Assembly: GCA_004151065.3 (NCBI GenBank)
Contig: NWUY0300030784.1
Coordinates: 18,781-38,909 of the forward strand
DNA length: 20,129 bases
Source: Larix sibirica
Taxonomy: Eukaryota > Streptophyta > Pinopsida > Pinales > Pinaceae
Direction: 5' to 3'
The notes under the pieces: generated by a model
What the model was told of the DNA's origin: nothing
What the model saw: the letters and a program-made list of their open reading frames with translations, nothing else
The model's database searches: none
Position numbers and translations under genes: made by a program
Shown here: in pieces, positions 1 to 8,897 of the stretch
How positions within the stretch are numbered: position 1 is the first letter of the stretch
Layout of the letters: each line of letters begins with the position of its first letter

Positions 1-61
1 AATTTTCCTCTGCCCTTGCATTTCTTCTTTTAATTTGCTTGCGTCTTCTTTGGTAACTCAT
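1..61 (-). CDS. Possible start of a basic reading frame running off the left edge
   Basis: An ATG at 61-59 on the minus strand opens a frame of about 20 codons to the window edge. It is rich in Arg and Lys (starts MSYQRRRKQIKRR). It lies about 755 bases after the PBS of the LTR element, where a gag-like ORF could begin. It is too short to judge, and chance is quite possible. Confidence 0.15.
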   Translation of the reverse strand, partial: MSYQRRRKQIKRRNARAEEN

Positions 62-816
62 TTCTCAAGTGAGATCTTCTTAAATTGGGATTTCGTAGAT
101 GTATTGGTCTGTATATTGTATCCTCAAGCCATAGACTAAGCTTCGTCTTTTCAACAAACTGAAATGATGGATAGAGCTTATCGAGCTCTAAAACTTTGAA
201 CAAATGAGAGAAGAGGGAAAAACAACTGCAACTACGGCGTCGACAACCACATAAGCCAGAAACTAAAGATACTGCTCAATCATCCTCTCAACTTCATTCA
301 ACAGATATGACCCTTCTTTTTCAAAATAAACGCGGCCTTACAGCCCAAGCAAGCGCAGAGTTGACAAAATTTACACCAGATCTCCAATTCCAGTAGGGTC
401 GACTACCTAAGCAATCAACAAATAATCTCTTCAACAACTGCAATTCTATGGAGATTGTCTTACACTTCCACGGGCTGCTAAACTCCTACCAGACTAGTAA
501 ATGTTTCTTTTTACTTGGTGACTGCAAGCCATAACTACGGCTCTTTATATTTTCTTCGTCAGACCGCTCCTTCAAGAACTACAATCAGCTACATGACCTC
601 TTCTAATTGACATGGATGGAGTTACTTCTCCTCATTGGCTCAACATAGTCAGGAGCTTGGCTCACTCAACACTACAGGATAGCTATGCTAATGCAGACTT
701 GCTTGACAATGGCATTGTCCACAGACTTGGCTCAACGCACAACAAATCTACTAGATGACTACTAGGGAGTTTCTATTTGGCCATAGAAGTGGCTCACAGG
801 ATCATAGAAGCCATAC

Positions 817-829
817 GGCTCTGATACCA
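817..829 (-). promoter_or_regulatory. Primer-binding site (initiator-Met tRNA) of an LTR retrotransposon
   Basis: The minus strand reads TGGTATCAGAGCC directly after the LTR-ending CA. This is the classic plant PBS complementary to the 3' end of initiator methionine tRNA, where reverse transcription is primed. It fixes both the element's orientation (minus) and the inner LTR edge at 829/830. Confidence 0.85.
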
Positions 830-1095
830 TGACGGAAATGCAGAGCAGCAGTGGAACACAAAAATTGGGCAATTCTGTATATGCATTTTTTAAGGCTCGA
901 AGGCAAAGTCAGAGTAATATACAAGCTAAGCTGGGCGTACTGAGACTGCCCATCACGTGAAGATCACGTGGTTTACAACCAGTGCAATTAATTATGTTGA
1001 TGGTATGAACACAAATTTCGATCTAACTATAGCTAAGTATTAAATGCCGTCTACAGAATATAGATGCAGTGGGTGAGATTATACTACTGCTAACA
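830..1095 (-). repeat. 5' LTR of a Ty1-copia-like element
   Basis: On the minus strand the segment begins TGTTAGCAGTAG at 1095 and ends CATTTCCGTCA at 830, directly followed by the PBS, giving the TG...CA termini usual for LTRs and a length near 266 bp. The inner edge is certain from the PBS. The outer edge is inferred: TGTTAG is a common copia LTR start, and the neighbouring LINE protein similarity fades there. An alternative start at 1013 (TGTGTTC) would give 184 bp. A weak TATA-like CTATATTC lies at 1056-1063, and two CACGTG boxes lie at 954-970. The second LTR and the target-site duplication lie outside the window. Confidence 0.5.
954..970. promoter_or_regulatory. Pair of palindromic G-boxes (CACGTG) inside the LTR
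   Basis: CACGTG occurs at 954-959 and again at 965-970, with starts 11 bp apart, about one helical turn, so both sites would face the same side of the DNA. Each is preceded by AT, making ATCACGTG twice. In plants CACGTG is bound by bHLH and bZIP factors, and the second site continues as ACGTGGT, close to an abscisic-acid response core. Regulatory activity is inferred from the motif only. Confidence 0.4.
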
Positions 1096-2158
1096 GGAGT
1101 TTGGAACCATTTCCTCAGGCCTTCTTGAATTGTTTTACCCTCCCAAGGTAACGATATACCTGTGTAAGTAACTAAATCCTTCCATACATGCAAAGTGTAG
1201 GAGCAATTCATGATAAGATTAATATTTGTTTATTCATTTAGGCAATAGAGAGGACACCTTCCCAGCCCTTGAAACGATCTCTTTTGCATCCAATCCCAAG
1301 TTAATGCTTTATTGTTGAGTAGGAACGACATGAACATTTTTGTTTTTGAAGGACAATTTATGCACTAGATACCTTTCCACCACCATTATGGAGCCAAGTT
1401 CCCATCTGAGCATAAAGTCATATATCCTACTTTGGGCGTATAGATCCTTGAAGGAGCATTCATCCACACCAACATATCACTTTGAGTCTAGATTCGAATA
1501 TGATCATTTTTTAACATAGTCACCAATGATGACCATTTTTGTGCATCCTTCCCAATAAAACCTATAAAGTGAGCCAATAGCCAATCTTAATCCCAAACAC
1601 TCGTATTTAATGAATCTGCAACTTGTTGTAATTTAAAATAACCCATACATATGCGCCTTTGAACCATATGATCAGGTAAAATAAATGTGTTTTCACTTCC
1701 AACCCAAGGATCTACTCCCAATCGTATTTCGATCCATCTCCTTTTTTCCATGCTAGTCCTTTCTCTATTAGTGGAAATGTAAAAATAAGTGCTCTCCAGA
1801 AAACTGATACATCATGAGTGTTTTTCTAGATCTCCCGATCTAGTCCTCCACAATTTCCAGATAGTTATATTTCATCCAAACTACACTTTGCCACAGTCCT
1901 GTTCCATTTATAAGCCTCCACATACATTTTGCAGCCAGTGCCTTTGAAAAGAGGGAAATATCCTTTAATCCCCAACTAGCCTTTGAAAAGAGGGAAATAT
2001 TTTTTAATCCCCAACCACCCCGACATTTTGGTTTGGCAAGATTTTTGCCACTTGATCCAAGGGATAGTGTTTTGATCCTTCTTACCTTGCCAAAGAAATC
2101 TGTATCTTAATTTCCTCATAGATTCAATAATTCCTTTAGGAATCCATGATAAGGACAT
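1096..2158 (-). pseudogene. LINE A ORF2 linker and zf-RVT fragment (broken)
   Basis: Segment 2158-1976 shows the plant LINE signature WIPKGIIESMRKLRYRFLWQ and then PWIKW. After a one-base frameshift and a 39-bp tandem duplication it continues as WGLKDISLFSKALAAKCMWR and GLWQSVVWMKY. A TAG at 1840-1842 sits where a conserved Trp is expected, before the IGRSRKTLM stretch. The DPWVG-type motif, the zf-RVT approach (NNKALTWDWMQKR) and its cysteine region (GRCPLYC) follow at 1730-1230. The last piece, 1211-1100, contains VWKDLVTYTG and EGLRKWFQ, normal for the stretch after zf-RVT. LINE similarity ends near 1096. Confidence 0.75.
1941..2018. repeat. 39-bp tandem duplication inside LINE A
   Basis: Copy 1 is 1941-1979 and copy 2 is 1980-2018, both starting cctttgaaaagagggaaata. 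They differ at a few bases (for example tcc versus ttt in the middle). The 39-bp unit equals 13 codons of the LINE ORF2 GWGLK...FSKA region, so the duplication by itself would not shift the frame. Confidence 0.85.
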
Positions 2159-2233
2159 TCAGTAAACTGGAGTTGCTTCAAGTACAATTTTAACAAGTAC
2201 AAATCGTCCACTCCTAAATAGCCATCTATTACA

Positions 2234-2827
2234 CTAGATATTTATCTTACTTTCCAATTTTTTGATAAGCCACCTCCAATCTGAATTTAAGTATCCATTA
2301 GGTTTTAAATGAAATCCTAAGCATTTCAAACCTTTTGAAAATTTTGCAACTTTAAAAGGAAACAAACCCAAGTAGAAACTTCTATCTTCATCTTCTAACC
2401 CAACAGGAGAAATGTATAATTTATTTTCATTAATTTTCATACATGTTGATTCATATAATTTCAAAATTGAATTGAAAGTTATCATATCTCTCTGAGACCA
2501 TTGCAGAAGATTAGGATATCATCTATTGTAGATATGATCTACAAGCAATAGATGGGATAGGTACAAAGGACCTTTTATGTGAATGCCCTTAAATTGTCCT
2601 TTAATCTTTGCATCTAGAATAACCCTGCTTAAACCTTGTGCCACCAACCAGAACAATAAAGGAGATAATGGGTCACCTTGTCTGATACCTCTCCCCATAG
2701 TGAAAAACCCAGATGTAGCTCCATTGATAAGGATTTCCAAGGATACAATTTGGATACAACTCATAATCCAAGAGGTGAATGCGACCATAGCTATGAACTT
2801 AGCTAAAATAATTGAATCATATTTCAT
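2234..2827 (-). pseudogene. LINE A reverse transcriptase fragment (broken)
   Basis: The first segment (2827-2519) carries RT motif B, seen as GRGIRQGDPLSPLLF with the preceding LINGATSGFF, followed by the approach to the catalytic box. That box should read FVDD but here reads LVDH, then a stop. A second partial copy of the same 16-17 bp follows, reading IDD, in another frame. The next segment (2485-2234) gives the downstream RT region with GLFPFKVAKFSKGLKCLGFH and WRWLIKKLESK, typical of plant LINE ORF2. The original enzyme would copy LINE RNA at a nicked target. The frame is broken at the active site, so no activity is possible. Identification is firm; exact ends are approximate. Confidence 0.8.
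2512..2544. repeat. 16-17 bp tandem duplication through the RT catalytic box of LINE A
   Basis: On the plus strand taggatatcatctattg (2512-2528) is followed by tagatatgatctacaa (2529-2544), an imperfect tandem copy. On the minus strand each copy contains the region that codes for the (F)VDD/IDD box. The duplication explains the local frame break. Confidence 0.6.
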
Positions 2828-2830
2828 TAT

Positions 2831-3093
2831 ACAATATATAATGTTTTATCTCTATAAACTATTTAACCAAGCTATACAACTATAACTATGATTTGATGTG
2901 TTAAAAGGATTATTATTTATCGTGCTTCAACAACCATAGAAAGTAAAAAAAATGTAGCTATAAATTATAATCTACGAAAAAAAAATTGAATTCGAACACA
3001 TAAGGCTCTATTTTAAAACTATAATCACAAGTTATGCTTGTAACAATTATTGAAATATATTGTATCTATGGTATATAAATTGTAGCTATAGGG
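2831..3093. other. AT-rich spacer between two LINE remnants
   Basis: This is low-complexity AT-rich sequence between the 5'-truncated ends of LINE A (minus) and LINE F (plus). It has short recurrent words such as tagctata and ctataac but no ORF, tRNA or recognisable element. Confidence 0.5.
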
Positions 3094-3206
3094 ATTTGGC
3101 ATCTGGTGCAAGGCATAGGTCTTTGGGTCAAAGTTATTCATATTAAATACATGCATCCTATGTCTGTTTTGGAATAATCCATTCAAGTCCTAAACCGACG
3201 AGGAAT

Positions 3207-4603
3207 GTGTCTATTATGTGGAAAGCTATGCTCTTTGCGTTTGACATTATTGGTGACTGGATAACCTGGAAAATTGGCAATGGAAGATCTATTAGACTGG
3301 GCACAAACCCTTGGATTGGTTGCACTTCTTCTTATAGGTTACCAATGGATATGGTTGACTCTCTCATTGATAGAGGATATGTTTTCCTGAATCAGATTCA
3401 AGATTCACTCATTTCTAGTGTGCTTCAGCAAGAATGGTTATCAAGTGATCATATGGGCTTTGTGAATGATGAGAAAGTAAAGTGGGACAACTACATAAAG
3501 GATCTAAAAAATAGTCATATTACTCTTGTCAATGAAAAGGACCAATTAATTTGGGCCAAAAATGAAGTTAAAGGCATATATCATCTAAAGATTGGTTATC
3601 AAGCACTCAGAGAGGAGGAAGAACAAAGTTCTCTAGCACGGTGGAACAAGGAGGTCTGGGAAATCAACTGTCCACTAAAGAACAAATTCTTTATGTGGAT
3701 TACTCTGGCTGGAAAAATTCTTGTTTGGAACCATATCAAGAGGGTTCTTTGGCAATGGGATAAGCATATGCCCGCTATGCAAAATGGACGAGGATACCAT
3801 TAATCATATATTCATCATATGTTCCTATATGAAGGACATGTGGCAGTTTTCATCCTTGGTTATGGGGACAAGTTTCTATTGGGATGGGAGGAGATTTCTG
3901 ATGTATTCCAAAATTGGTTGAAGAACCCAAAGTATTCTTCCTATAGAGCTCTTCTTGTGCTCATGATATGGGGTGCATGGTTAGCTTGGAATAAATCGAT
4001 TTTATAGAATATCTATATCCCATCACACATATATGCTACTAAGAGTCTTGCTATCTTGGAACATTTTCCTCAGCTCCGAAAAGAACCCACACGGAGGAAG
4101 GTTTCAAAGTAACTATGTGATAAAAATAAACCCCGGAGCTTCTTTGATGGTGCAGTGCAAGGTAGTCCTTGCTATGGTGGCATTGGTGGACTACTATATC
4201 TCTTTGATAGCCGTTTGTATAAAATATCAGCTGGAATTGGACCTACTACAAGCAATAGAGCATAACTGGTAGTTGTTTACAAGATCATCAAATTGGTTAA
4301 TTCCCTTGGAGTGAAATCACTTCAAGTTTATGGGGACTCACTTCTTGTCATTGAATGGCTCCCAAGAATATATTCCTTAGGCCTATTTATGATGTTATTT
4401 GCAGTACTCTAGATTTCTTTGAAGACCTTTCATTCCACCACATTTACAGGGAACATAACATTGAAGTAGATCTCCTCTCCGAACAAGCACTTTTGCTTCC
4501 TGAAGGTTGCACACAGGTATGGGAAATAAACAAAGATACCATAAAGGAACATGATCCGAGCCCATGTTTATCTGATATCATAGCCCATGCTAAATGGGCC
4601 TGA
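3207..4603 (+). pseudogene. LINE F ORF2 C-terminal half: zf-RVT and RNase H (broken)
   Basis: One frame (3207-3803) carries WITWKIGNGRSIRLG and NPWIG, then the linker to KNKFFMWITLAGKILVWNH. The zf-RVT zinc ligands CPLC...H...C continue one frame over (3721-3830) and appear intact. The first frame then resumes with IWGAWLAWNKSI. RNase H follows: FFDGAVQGSP with the first catalytic Asp at 4146-4148, and VYGDS with its Asp at 4335-4337. The catalytic Glu position, just after SNRA, is a TAA stop (4263-4265). The last part is shifted again (4355-4603), with HHIYREHNIEVDLLSEQA holding the final Asp. Original role: removal of RNA from the RNA/DNA hybrid. It is dead from at least three frameshifts and several stops. 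Confidence 0.8.
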
Positions 4604-4796
4604 TGGAATTTGGTGGCTGTTTATCACACTTTTTTTGTGAAGAAACTACTATGTAGAATCATAGTTTTTTGAAGTATATATATGGTTGGAAGTTCTATGT
4701 AATGCCATGTATATGGGATATGATGTAGACATCATATTATTGCTGGAGGAATGATATGTATGGATTTTTTCCTATGAACAATATGGTTTGATTTTT

Positions 4797-4837
4797 AATA
4801 AAATCCGAGCTATGATCCTTTTTCTATGGAAAAAAAA
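4797..4837 (+). terminator. LINE F polyadenylation signal and A-tail
   Basis: AATAAA at 4797-4802 is followed about 28 bp later by a run of eight A at 4830-4837. This is the expected 3' end of a LINE transcript copied into DNA, and marks the right edge of the insertion. Confidence 0.55.
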
Positions 4838-5514
4838 GTACCAACCTTTTAAGAAAAACTCAAAAGAAAGTGATAATAGTTAATATGTTTTGTAATAATG
4901 GTTGCTAAAATAGATATAGTTATATTGTTTCTAATAATATGGTTGAAATATTCAATACAAACATACATCTATTTATTAGGATAGATTATTTTATATATAA
5001 GAGATTAATTAGAAAATCCTTAAATGATTTATGGGTTAGAGAGTTGGGTATTAGTGGGTTAATAGTGTCAATCATGGATAACTCTAATTATAATTAACCA
5101 TAAATAACCATAATATTTAGGGAGTTAATGGATTAGTGGTAATGACATATTAGCTATGATTGGTTATGGTTAAGGGATTTGTGATTTGGAAGTAGTGTAA
5201 ACAAGGTTTAAATATAAATAGTAGATAAATTGGAGATTTAAAATGATATTTTTTTTCAATAATTACTTTTCTTATCTATTTAATTTCCTCCAATATATAT
5301 GTAAAAATATATATTATAAAAAAGAAAATACTAAATAGTACTTGTTAAATCTTACCTTTAAAACATTTTTAATGAGATTTTAATAAATTTTATCGTAATG
5401 GCTTTACTTAGCTTCCAAAGACAATCTCCTAAGATTAATTTATAATTAGTTTAATTCATGTGTTTTTTATTAATAAATATTGTTGATAATATTATAAGGG
5501 TATTTTAAAGATTG
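4838..5514. other. AT-rich intergenic spacer, nothing recognised
   Basis: About 680 bp of very AT-rich DNA lie between the A-tail of LINE F and the T-run that ends LINE G. There is no ORF of note, no clear terminal inverted repeats and no RNA gene. It may be the older host sequence into which both LINEs inserted. Confidence 0.5.
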
Positions 5515-6681
5515 TTTTTTTTTATAACAAAAACGGTTAGATTTTATTTGAAAAAACACGGTTGGGCTAACGCCTAATCAACCCATCTTACAAAAGCCAA
5601 ATAGATCAGAATTCATAAGTTCCCTTAATCCTACTCTTACAAAACACAAGCAATTGCCATCTTACGGGATGGGAGACCATAGAGAAGCTTCATCATTCTC
5701 GATCAATTCTGTTGGAGCTAAAAGGCAGCCCAAATTGGCCCTAGCATCAACTTCCTGGTTTAGACTCCGGAGAATGTGGAAATAGGAGGTAGAGTTGAAG
5801 TTTTGCAGCAATTTTCGGACCCTTTGCAAGGTATTGTTGAGCACCGCATTATTGAATTGATCTTCAGTGTTTAAGAGTTTTATTAAGATTTCCAAGTCCC
5901 CAAAAATTTGAATGTCTTGTTCTCCATTCCCATGTGCTATTTGACAAGCTTTGAGCAATCATAATATTTCAACCTGATTATTAGTACTTTTCCCTAGACC
6001 CCAGCCGAAGCTGCCTTTAATATGTTCGTCAGGGGCGTAGAATACCCCTCCAGCTCCTGCTGTCCTTGGGTTTCCTTTAGCTGCTCCATCGAAAAAAATT
6101 GTGACTTTACCTTGATTCTTCCACCACTGTTGGAATTCAGATTCATTACACCGAAGCCACCACTCAGGATTGCTGATAGAACGAGGATAATTCTTAATCC
6201 TAGTTCGCAGCATTGGGGCTCTAATCCAGCTATTCTCTGTAGGAAGAAAGCAACTTATCTTGATTAAAGGGACGATTTTCCACCGTTTCCAAAAGTAGTG
6301 CTTTGGCTTTAGCAACCACAACTGAGGGGGTACACAAATCATTTTGTAAGATGCCCTCATTCCTGGCTAACCACACTTCCCAACAAATGTATTTTGGGAT
6401 TGCATTTCAGATTTTGGACCATAATGATTTGCTCTTAATTGCTTGAGGATAACGCTCTGTCCAAGTGGAAAATAAGATGACAATAGTGCTTTGAAATGGA
6501 ATTGAACATTGAGACCCTTCAAGGCCTGCTTCCACACATCCTGCGTTAATGGGAAATCGATTAACACATGATCTATAGTTTCTTGAGCTGAATGACAGAG
6601 AGGGCATCTGTGCGGCTCGATAATTCCACGCTTTGCTAAATTCTCACCTGTCAAGAGTCTTCTGTGCATGAGGACCCAACT
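5515..6681 (-). mobile_element. LINE remnant G (L1 clade with RNase H)
   Basis: The minus strand holds zf-RVT (6669-6540), a linker, RNase H (6090-5664) and about 140 bp of 3'UTR. It ends in nine T on the plus strand (5515-5523), the A-tail of the minus transcript. The 5' side stops abruptly at the N of 6682, so its true 5' end cannot be seen. Compared with LINE F it keeps all four RNase H catalytic residues and has fewer lesions, so it is probably younger. Confidence 0.85.
5662..6669 (-). pseudogene. LINE G ORF2 C-terminus: zf-RVT, linker and RNase H (broken)
   Basis: Segment 6669-6540 has MHRRLLTGENLAKRGI, then the zinc site RCPLC...H, whose last Cys position reads Phe (DHVLIDFP). The frame then shifts (FSTWTERYPQAIKSKSLWSK), meets TGA at 6407-6409 where Trp is expected, and continues to PKYICWEVWLARNE. 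A second shift leads into 6240-5959: NPEWWLRC, then RNase H FFDGAAKGNP (Asp), NNQVEIL (Glu), a TGA at 5959-5961, then IFGDLEILIKLLN (Asp; GDS changed to GDL) and NQEVDARANLG (Asp). The natural stop is TAA at 5662-5664 after WSPIP. All four catalytic acids survive, split by two frameshifts and two stops. Confidence 0.8.
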
Positions 6682-6682
6682 N
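6682..6682. other. Ambiguous base N at a repeat junction
   Basis: The only N in the window lies exactly between the upstream end of LINE G and the first base of a 143-bp repeat copy from the LINE B 3' end. This may mark a scaffold join or consensus gap, and it removes evidence about the real LINE G/LINE B junction. Confidence 0.9.
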
Positions 6683-7033
6683 CACGGAAGAAAAACAACA
6701 TAAAAAACTAGCTACCGATGGACCATTCAAAAGACAACTACGAGTATAGAGGAACTTCAACCATGGACTGAAGTTGACCATCCCTGTATTCCATCTCGGT
6801 CATAGTGCCTCCATTTAACAAAAGAGTGCTTCACAAAATTTTCAATCCCACTGTAACTTCTTTAAACAAAAAAGATCTTTACATTGCATACACGGAAGAA
6901 AAACAACATAAAAAACTAGCTACCAATGGACCATTCAGAAGACAACTACGAGTATAGAGGAACTTCAACCTTGGACTCAAGTTAACCATCGCTGGATTCC
7001 ATCTGGATCATAGTGCCTTTGTTTAACAAAAGA
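6683..7033. repeat. Two direct copies of a 143-bp LINE 3'-end segment, 208-bp period
   Basis: Copy 1 is 6683-6825 and copy 2 is 6891-7033. Both start cacggaagaaaaacaacata and end at ttaacaaaag. By eye they differ at about 12 of 143 positions. Between them is a 65-bp piece found once. On the minus strand each copy holds the ORF2 C-terminus (LLN.GTM...) and the start of the 3'UTR. This is either a tandem duplication of the LINE B tail or the tails of two related LINEs. Copy 1 is cut at the N of 6682. Confidence 0.85.
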
Positions 7034-8038
7034 ACCTGCTTTGATAGATCATCTGCAACTCTGTTTAGCTTTTTATACATGTGGTTAAAGGAAATTCATT
7101 CAAAAGTCTTGATTTCTTCCTCAACCGAGTTTATAATTGTTGTAATTCCAAGAATCTCATTTATTTTCTTTCTGTTAGTCCAAATCAATAACGACATTTG
7201 AGTCCCCAAGAAGCTGTAATTTTTTGCATCGATTTTGTTGAGTGTTTCTGAGGAGTAACCAGAGGGTCCAAAGCTGTGCACGTGTATTGGTACCACGTCC
7301 TGCTGCAAATTTAAGATGTAAATAATTCTTGGAGTTCTTATGAAGTATGTTTCCAGCCCCACAAATCGCAAGGTGCCCTTGACTTACCCCGTCGAAATAT
7401 TCCCAAGGAATCTCGTAATCGAGACATGGCATCTCCAGGATTCTTCTCTTTTTATCTTTTGTGTTGGTTTGATGTTCCTTCGCAGATCACCAACAAGTGT
7501 GTGATCACTACAACTAGAATATACTTGTTTTGGAAGATTAGTTGATTGCGCGCCCACCAGATCTAGTAAACCAACAAGCTTGGCATAGATTTATAATCTT
7601 TCATAGTGCCATTTGAAAGCCACTTGTGCATGCATCCTTCCAAGGAGTCCACATTCTAGTTTATTTTTGATTTCATAATAGAATTAACGTCATTCCAAAG
7701 CTCCCTAGTATAAACACAATTCACAAATAGATGATAAATTGTTTCAGAGTATTGGGAACATAGAATACATCTCTGACCAACCCAGCCTCTCTTCATCCTA
7801 TTGTCCAAGTCGAGGGTTTATTGGCCATAGCCAACCACAGGAGAATGTTCACTTTTAGCGGACTTGGTAAATTCGATACCACCCACCACCACTTTTTTTT
7901 CTCTATGGAATCCTCCTCCGCTTTGGAAGCATATCCTAACTTCGTCGTGAACTTGCTTGAAGGCGGATTTTTGGACCGATGAAGTGAACAATTTCCGTTT
8001 CTTGAATACGAACTATAATTCAATAGATGAATATCCAA
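7034..8038 (-). pseudogene. LINE B ORF2 C-terminus: zf-RVT and RNase H (broken)
   Basis: Segment 8038-7793 has KWWWVVSNLPSPLKVNILLW, the usual entry to zf-RVT. After a one-base shift the zinc site follows with all ligands: RCILCSQYSETIYHLFVNC. RNase H starts in 7432-7175 with YFDGVSQG (Asp) and GAGNIL, then reaches TRAQLW, where the expected catalytic Glu of AEL is Gln, and LLGDSNVVID (Asp). It is then frameshifted into 7200-7060 with WTNRKKINEI and, after a TGA, HMYKKLNRVADDLSK (last Asp). The reading frame ends inside repeat copy 2. Besides the frame breaks, the Glu-to-Gln change alone should abolish RNase H activity. Confidence 0.75.
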
Positions 8039-8039
8039 T

Positions 8040-8890
8040 TTAAGTAGGACAATAGCTTATAATCCATAAAGGACAAGTATATAATAAATGTATAAAATAT
8101 GACATGACATATGAGATAATATATAATAAACTTCTTAGCTTTGCATATTTATTTTGTCTTCTGTTAGTTCGTTGATGACCTTTATAATTAGGATGATGAT
8201 GCGGTATGCTTGTACCTAGTGTCATGTTCTCAAAACCTTTGTCTTTTGATGCTTCTCGTGATTTATTGGTAGGTAAGATTTCAATTGGATCTGTATTGGT
8301 TCCCTTCTCCAGTGTCTTGATTTTTACCTCTGATGGTTCTTTTATTTCAACGAGGTCGGTCATTATTTCATTATCAATTAGGGATTCCTTGCAAGTAGAT
8401 TCCTTTAACTTATTCTATAGCAACTTCTTGTCATTCTTTACCTTATTGATTTGTGTGAGTAAACTTCGATTATGAACCTTTAAGAAAGAAGGTTATTCAT
8501 CATTTTTTGACTTGTTTTGAAGGTCTTGTTTTTTTGACTGCTCTTTAAATCTTTTGATTTGCTCAAGGAACCTTTGATTAAGGTTCCTTAAGCTAGAAGT
8601 TTCTTGATCTTTCTCGTATAACTTCTTGTTGAATTCCTTCACGAGATCTTGATTCTCTTGTTCTAACTTTCGTAACACCGCTTCTTCTCCTTGGACTTCA
8701 TGATTTTTGCAAGTAGTTTCTGATTATGGTTTCTTAGGTGAGAAATCTATTCGTCTTTCTCAGTGATGACCTTGTCACATTCTTTTTGTCGAATCTACAA
8801 CCTTTGTATTGACTTTTGACTTTGCTGAAAGATTACTTCTGATACATCCCTTAGGTATTTTGATGAGGGTACTACTGAGCCTGATTTCAT
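8040..8890 (-). pseudogene. Unidentified long coiled-coil protein, degraded
   Basis: A minus-strand frame from an ATG at 8890-8888 runs as SSKYLRDVSEVIFQQSQK to a TAG at 8795-8797 and on. After a frameshift it continues at 8678-8493 (LEQENQDLVKEFNKKLYEK, then a run rich in K, E, Q and L) and, in that same second frame past two stops, to 8363 and below. The spacing of Leu and charged residues is typical of a coiled coil over at least 180 residues. It is followed by an acidic-polar stretch and a basic His/Arg-rich end (PHHHPNYKGHQRTNRRQNK). It starts 8 bp after the stop of the ORF upstream, a compact arrangement. I do not recognise the family. A relic of a retroelement or of a plant pararetrovirus structural gene is possible, but this is only inferred from the layout. 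Confidence 0.45.
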
Positions 8891-8897
8891 AGTAACA

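Larger units (their letters stand above)
1..829 (-). mobile_element. LTR retrotransposon, 5' internal/leader region (partial)
   Basis: The minus strand reads outward from a plant initiator-Met-tRNA-type primer-binding site at 817-829 towards base 1, so this stretch is the start of the internal region of an LTR element whose 3' part lies left of the window. I find no long reading frame on either strand up to about base 62 and no recognisable gag motif. It is therefore a leader, a degraded gag, or a non-autonomous element of LARD or TRIM type. The PBS sequence is the one usual for Ty1-copia elements, but no pol is visible here to confirm the superfamily. The PBS and LTR are solid; the class and coding capacity are inferred. 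Confidence 0.5.
1096..2830 (-). mobile_element. LINE remnant A (L1 clade), ORF2 RT to zf-RVT
   Basis: The minus strand encodes, in order, the middle of a reverse transcriptase (about 2830-2490), the RT thumb/connection (2485-1980), the post-RT linker (1980-1400) and the zinc-binding zf-RVT region (1350-1200). The 5' end at about 2830 falls inside RT, as expected for a 5'-truncated LINE. The 3' end is not seen: protein similarity stops at about 1096, where the LTR begins, so the LTR element seems to have inserted into the LINE. Frameshifts, stops and two small tandem duplications show it is long dead. No target-site duplication was found. Confidence 0.85.
3094..4837 (+). mobile_element. LINE remnant F (L1 clade with RNase H), 5'-truncated
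   Basis: Coding similarity starts near 3094 in the late RT region (GLWVKVIHIKYM) and runs through the post-RT linker, zf-RVT and an RNase H domain to a stop at 4603. A 3'UTR of about 230 bp follows, with an AATAAA-like signal at 4797-4802 and an A8 run at 4830-4837. This is the layout of a 5'-truncated LINE insertion made by target-primed reverse transcription. I could not find matching target-site duplications at its ends. It points opposite to LINE A and comes from a different lineage (NPWIG versus DPWVG wording and a divergent linker). Confidence 0.85.
6683..8040 (-). mobile_element. LINE remnant B (L1 clade with RNase H), 5'-truncated
   Basis: The minus strand encodes the end of the post-RT linker and zf-RVT (8038-7690), then an RNase H domain (7432-7060), then a 3' region carrying the 208-bp-period duplication. 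Protein similarity begins near 8040, so most of ORF2 is missing. No A-tail is visible because the sequence reaches the N at 6682. It lies head-to-tail with LINE G and in the same direction as LINE C. Confidence 0.8.

Noticed and set aside
2583-2885. Plus-strand 100-codon ORF as a gene.
   Set aside because: It is the antisense shadow of the LINE A reverse transcriptase on the minus strand, which carries clear RT motif B.
1023-4837. LINE A (minus) and LINE F (plus) meeting head-to-head as one LINE inverted by twin priming.
   Set aside because: Both copies cover the same late-RT to zf-RVT part of ORF2, whereas twin priming splits one element into non-overlapping parts. Their protein wording also differs, and a 260-bp AT-rich spacer separates them.
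6022-6267. Plus-strand 81-codon ORF.
   Set aside because: Antisense of the LINE G linker and RNase H start.
8206-8475. Plus-strand 89-codon ORF.
   Set aside because: It lies opposite the coiled-coil frame and reads as Ser/Phe/Leu-rich antisense of Lys/Glu-rich codons; no motif of its own.
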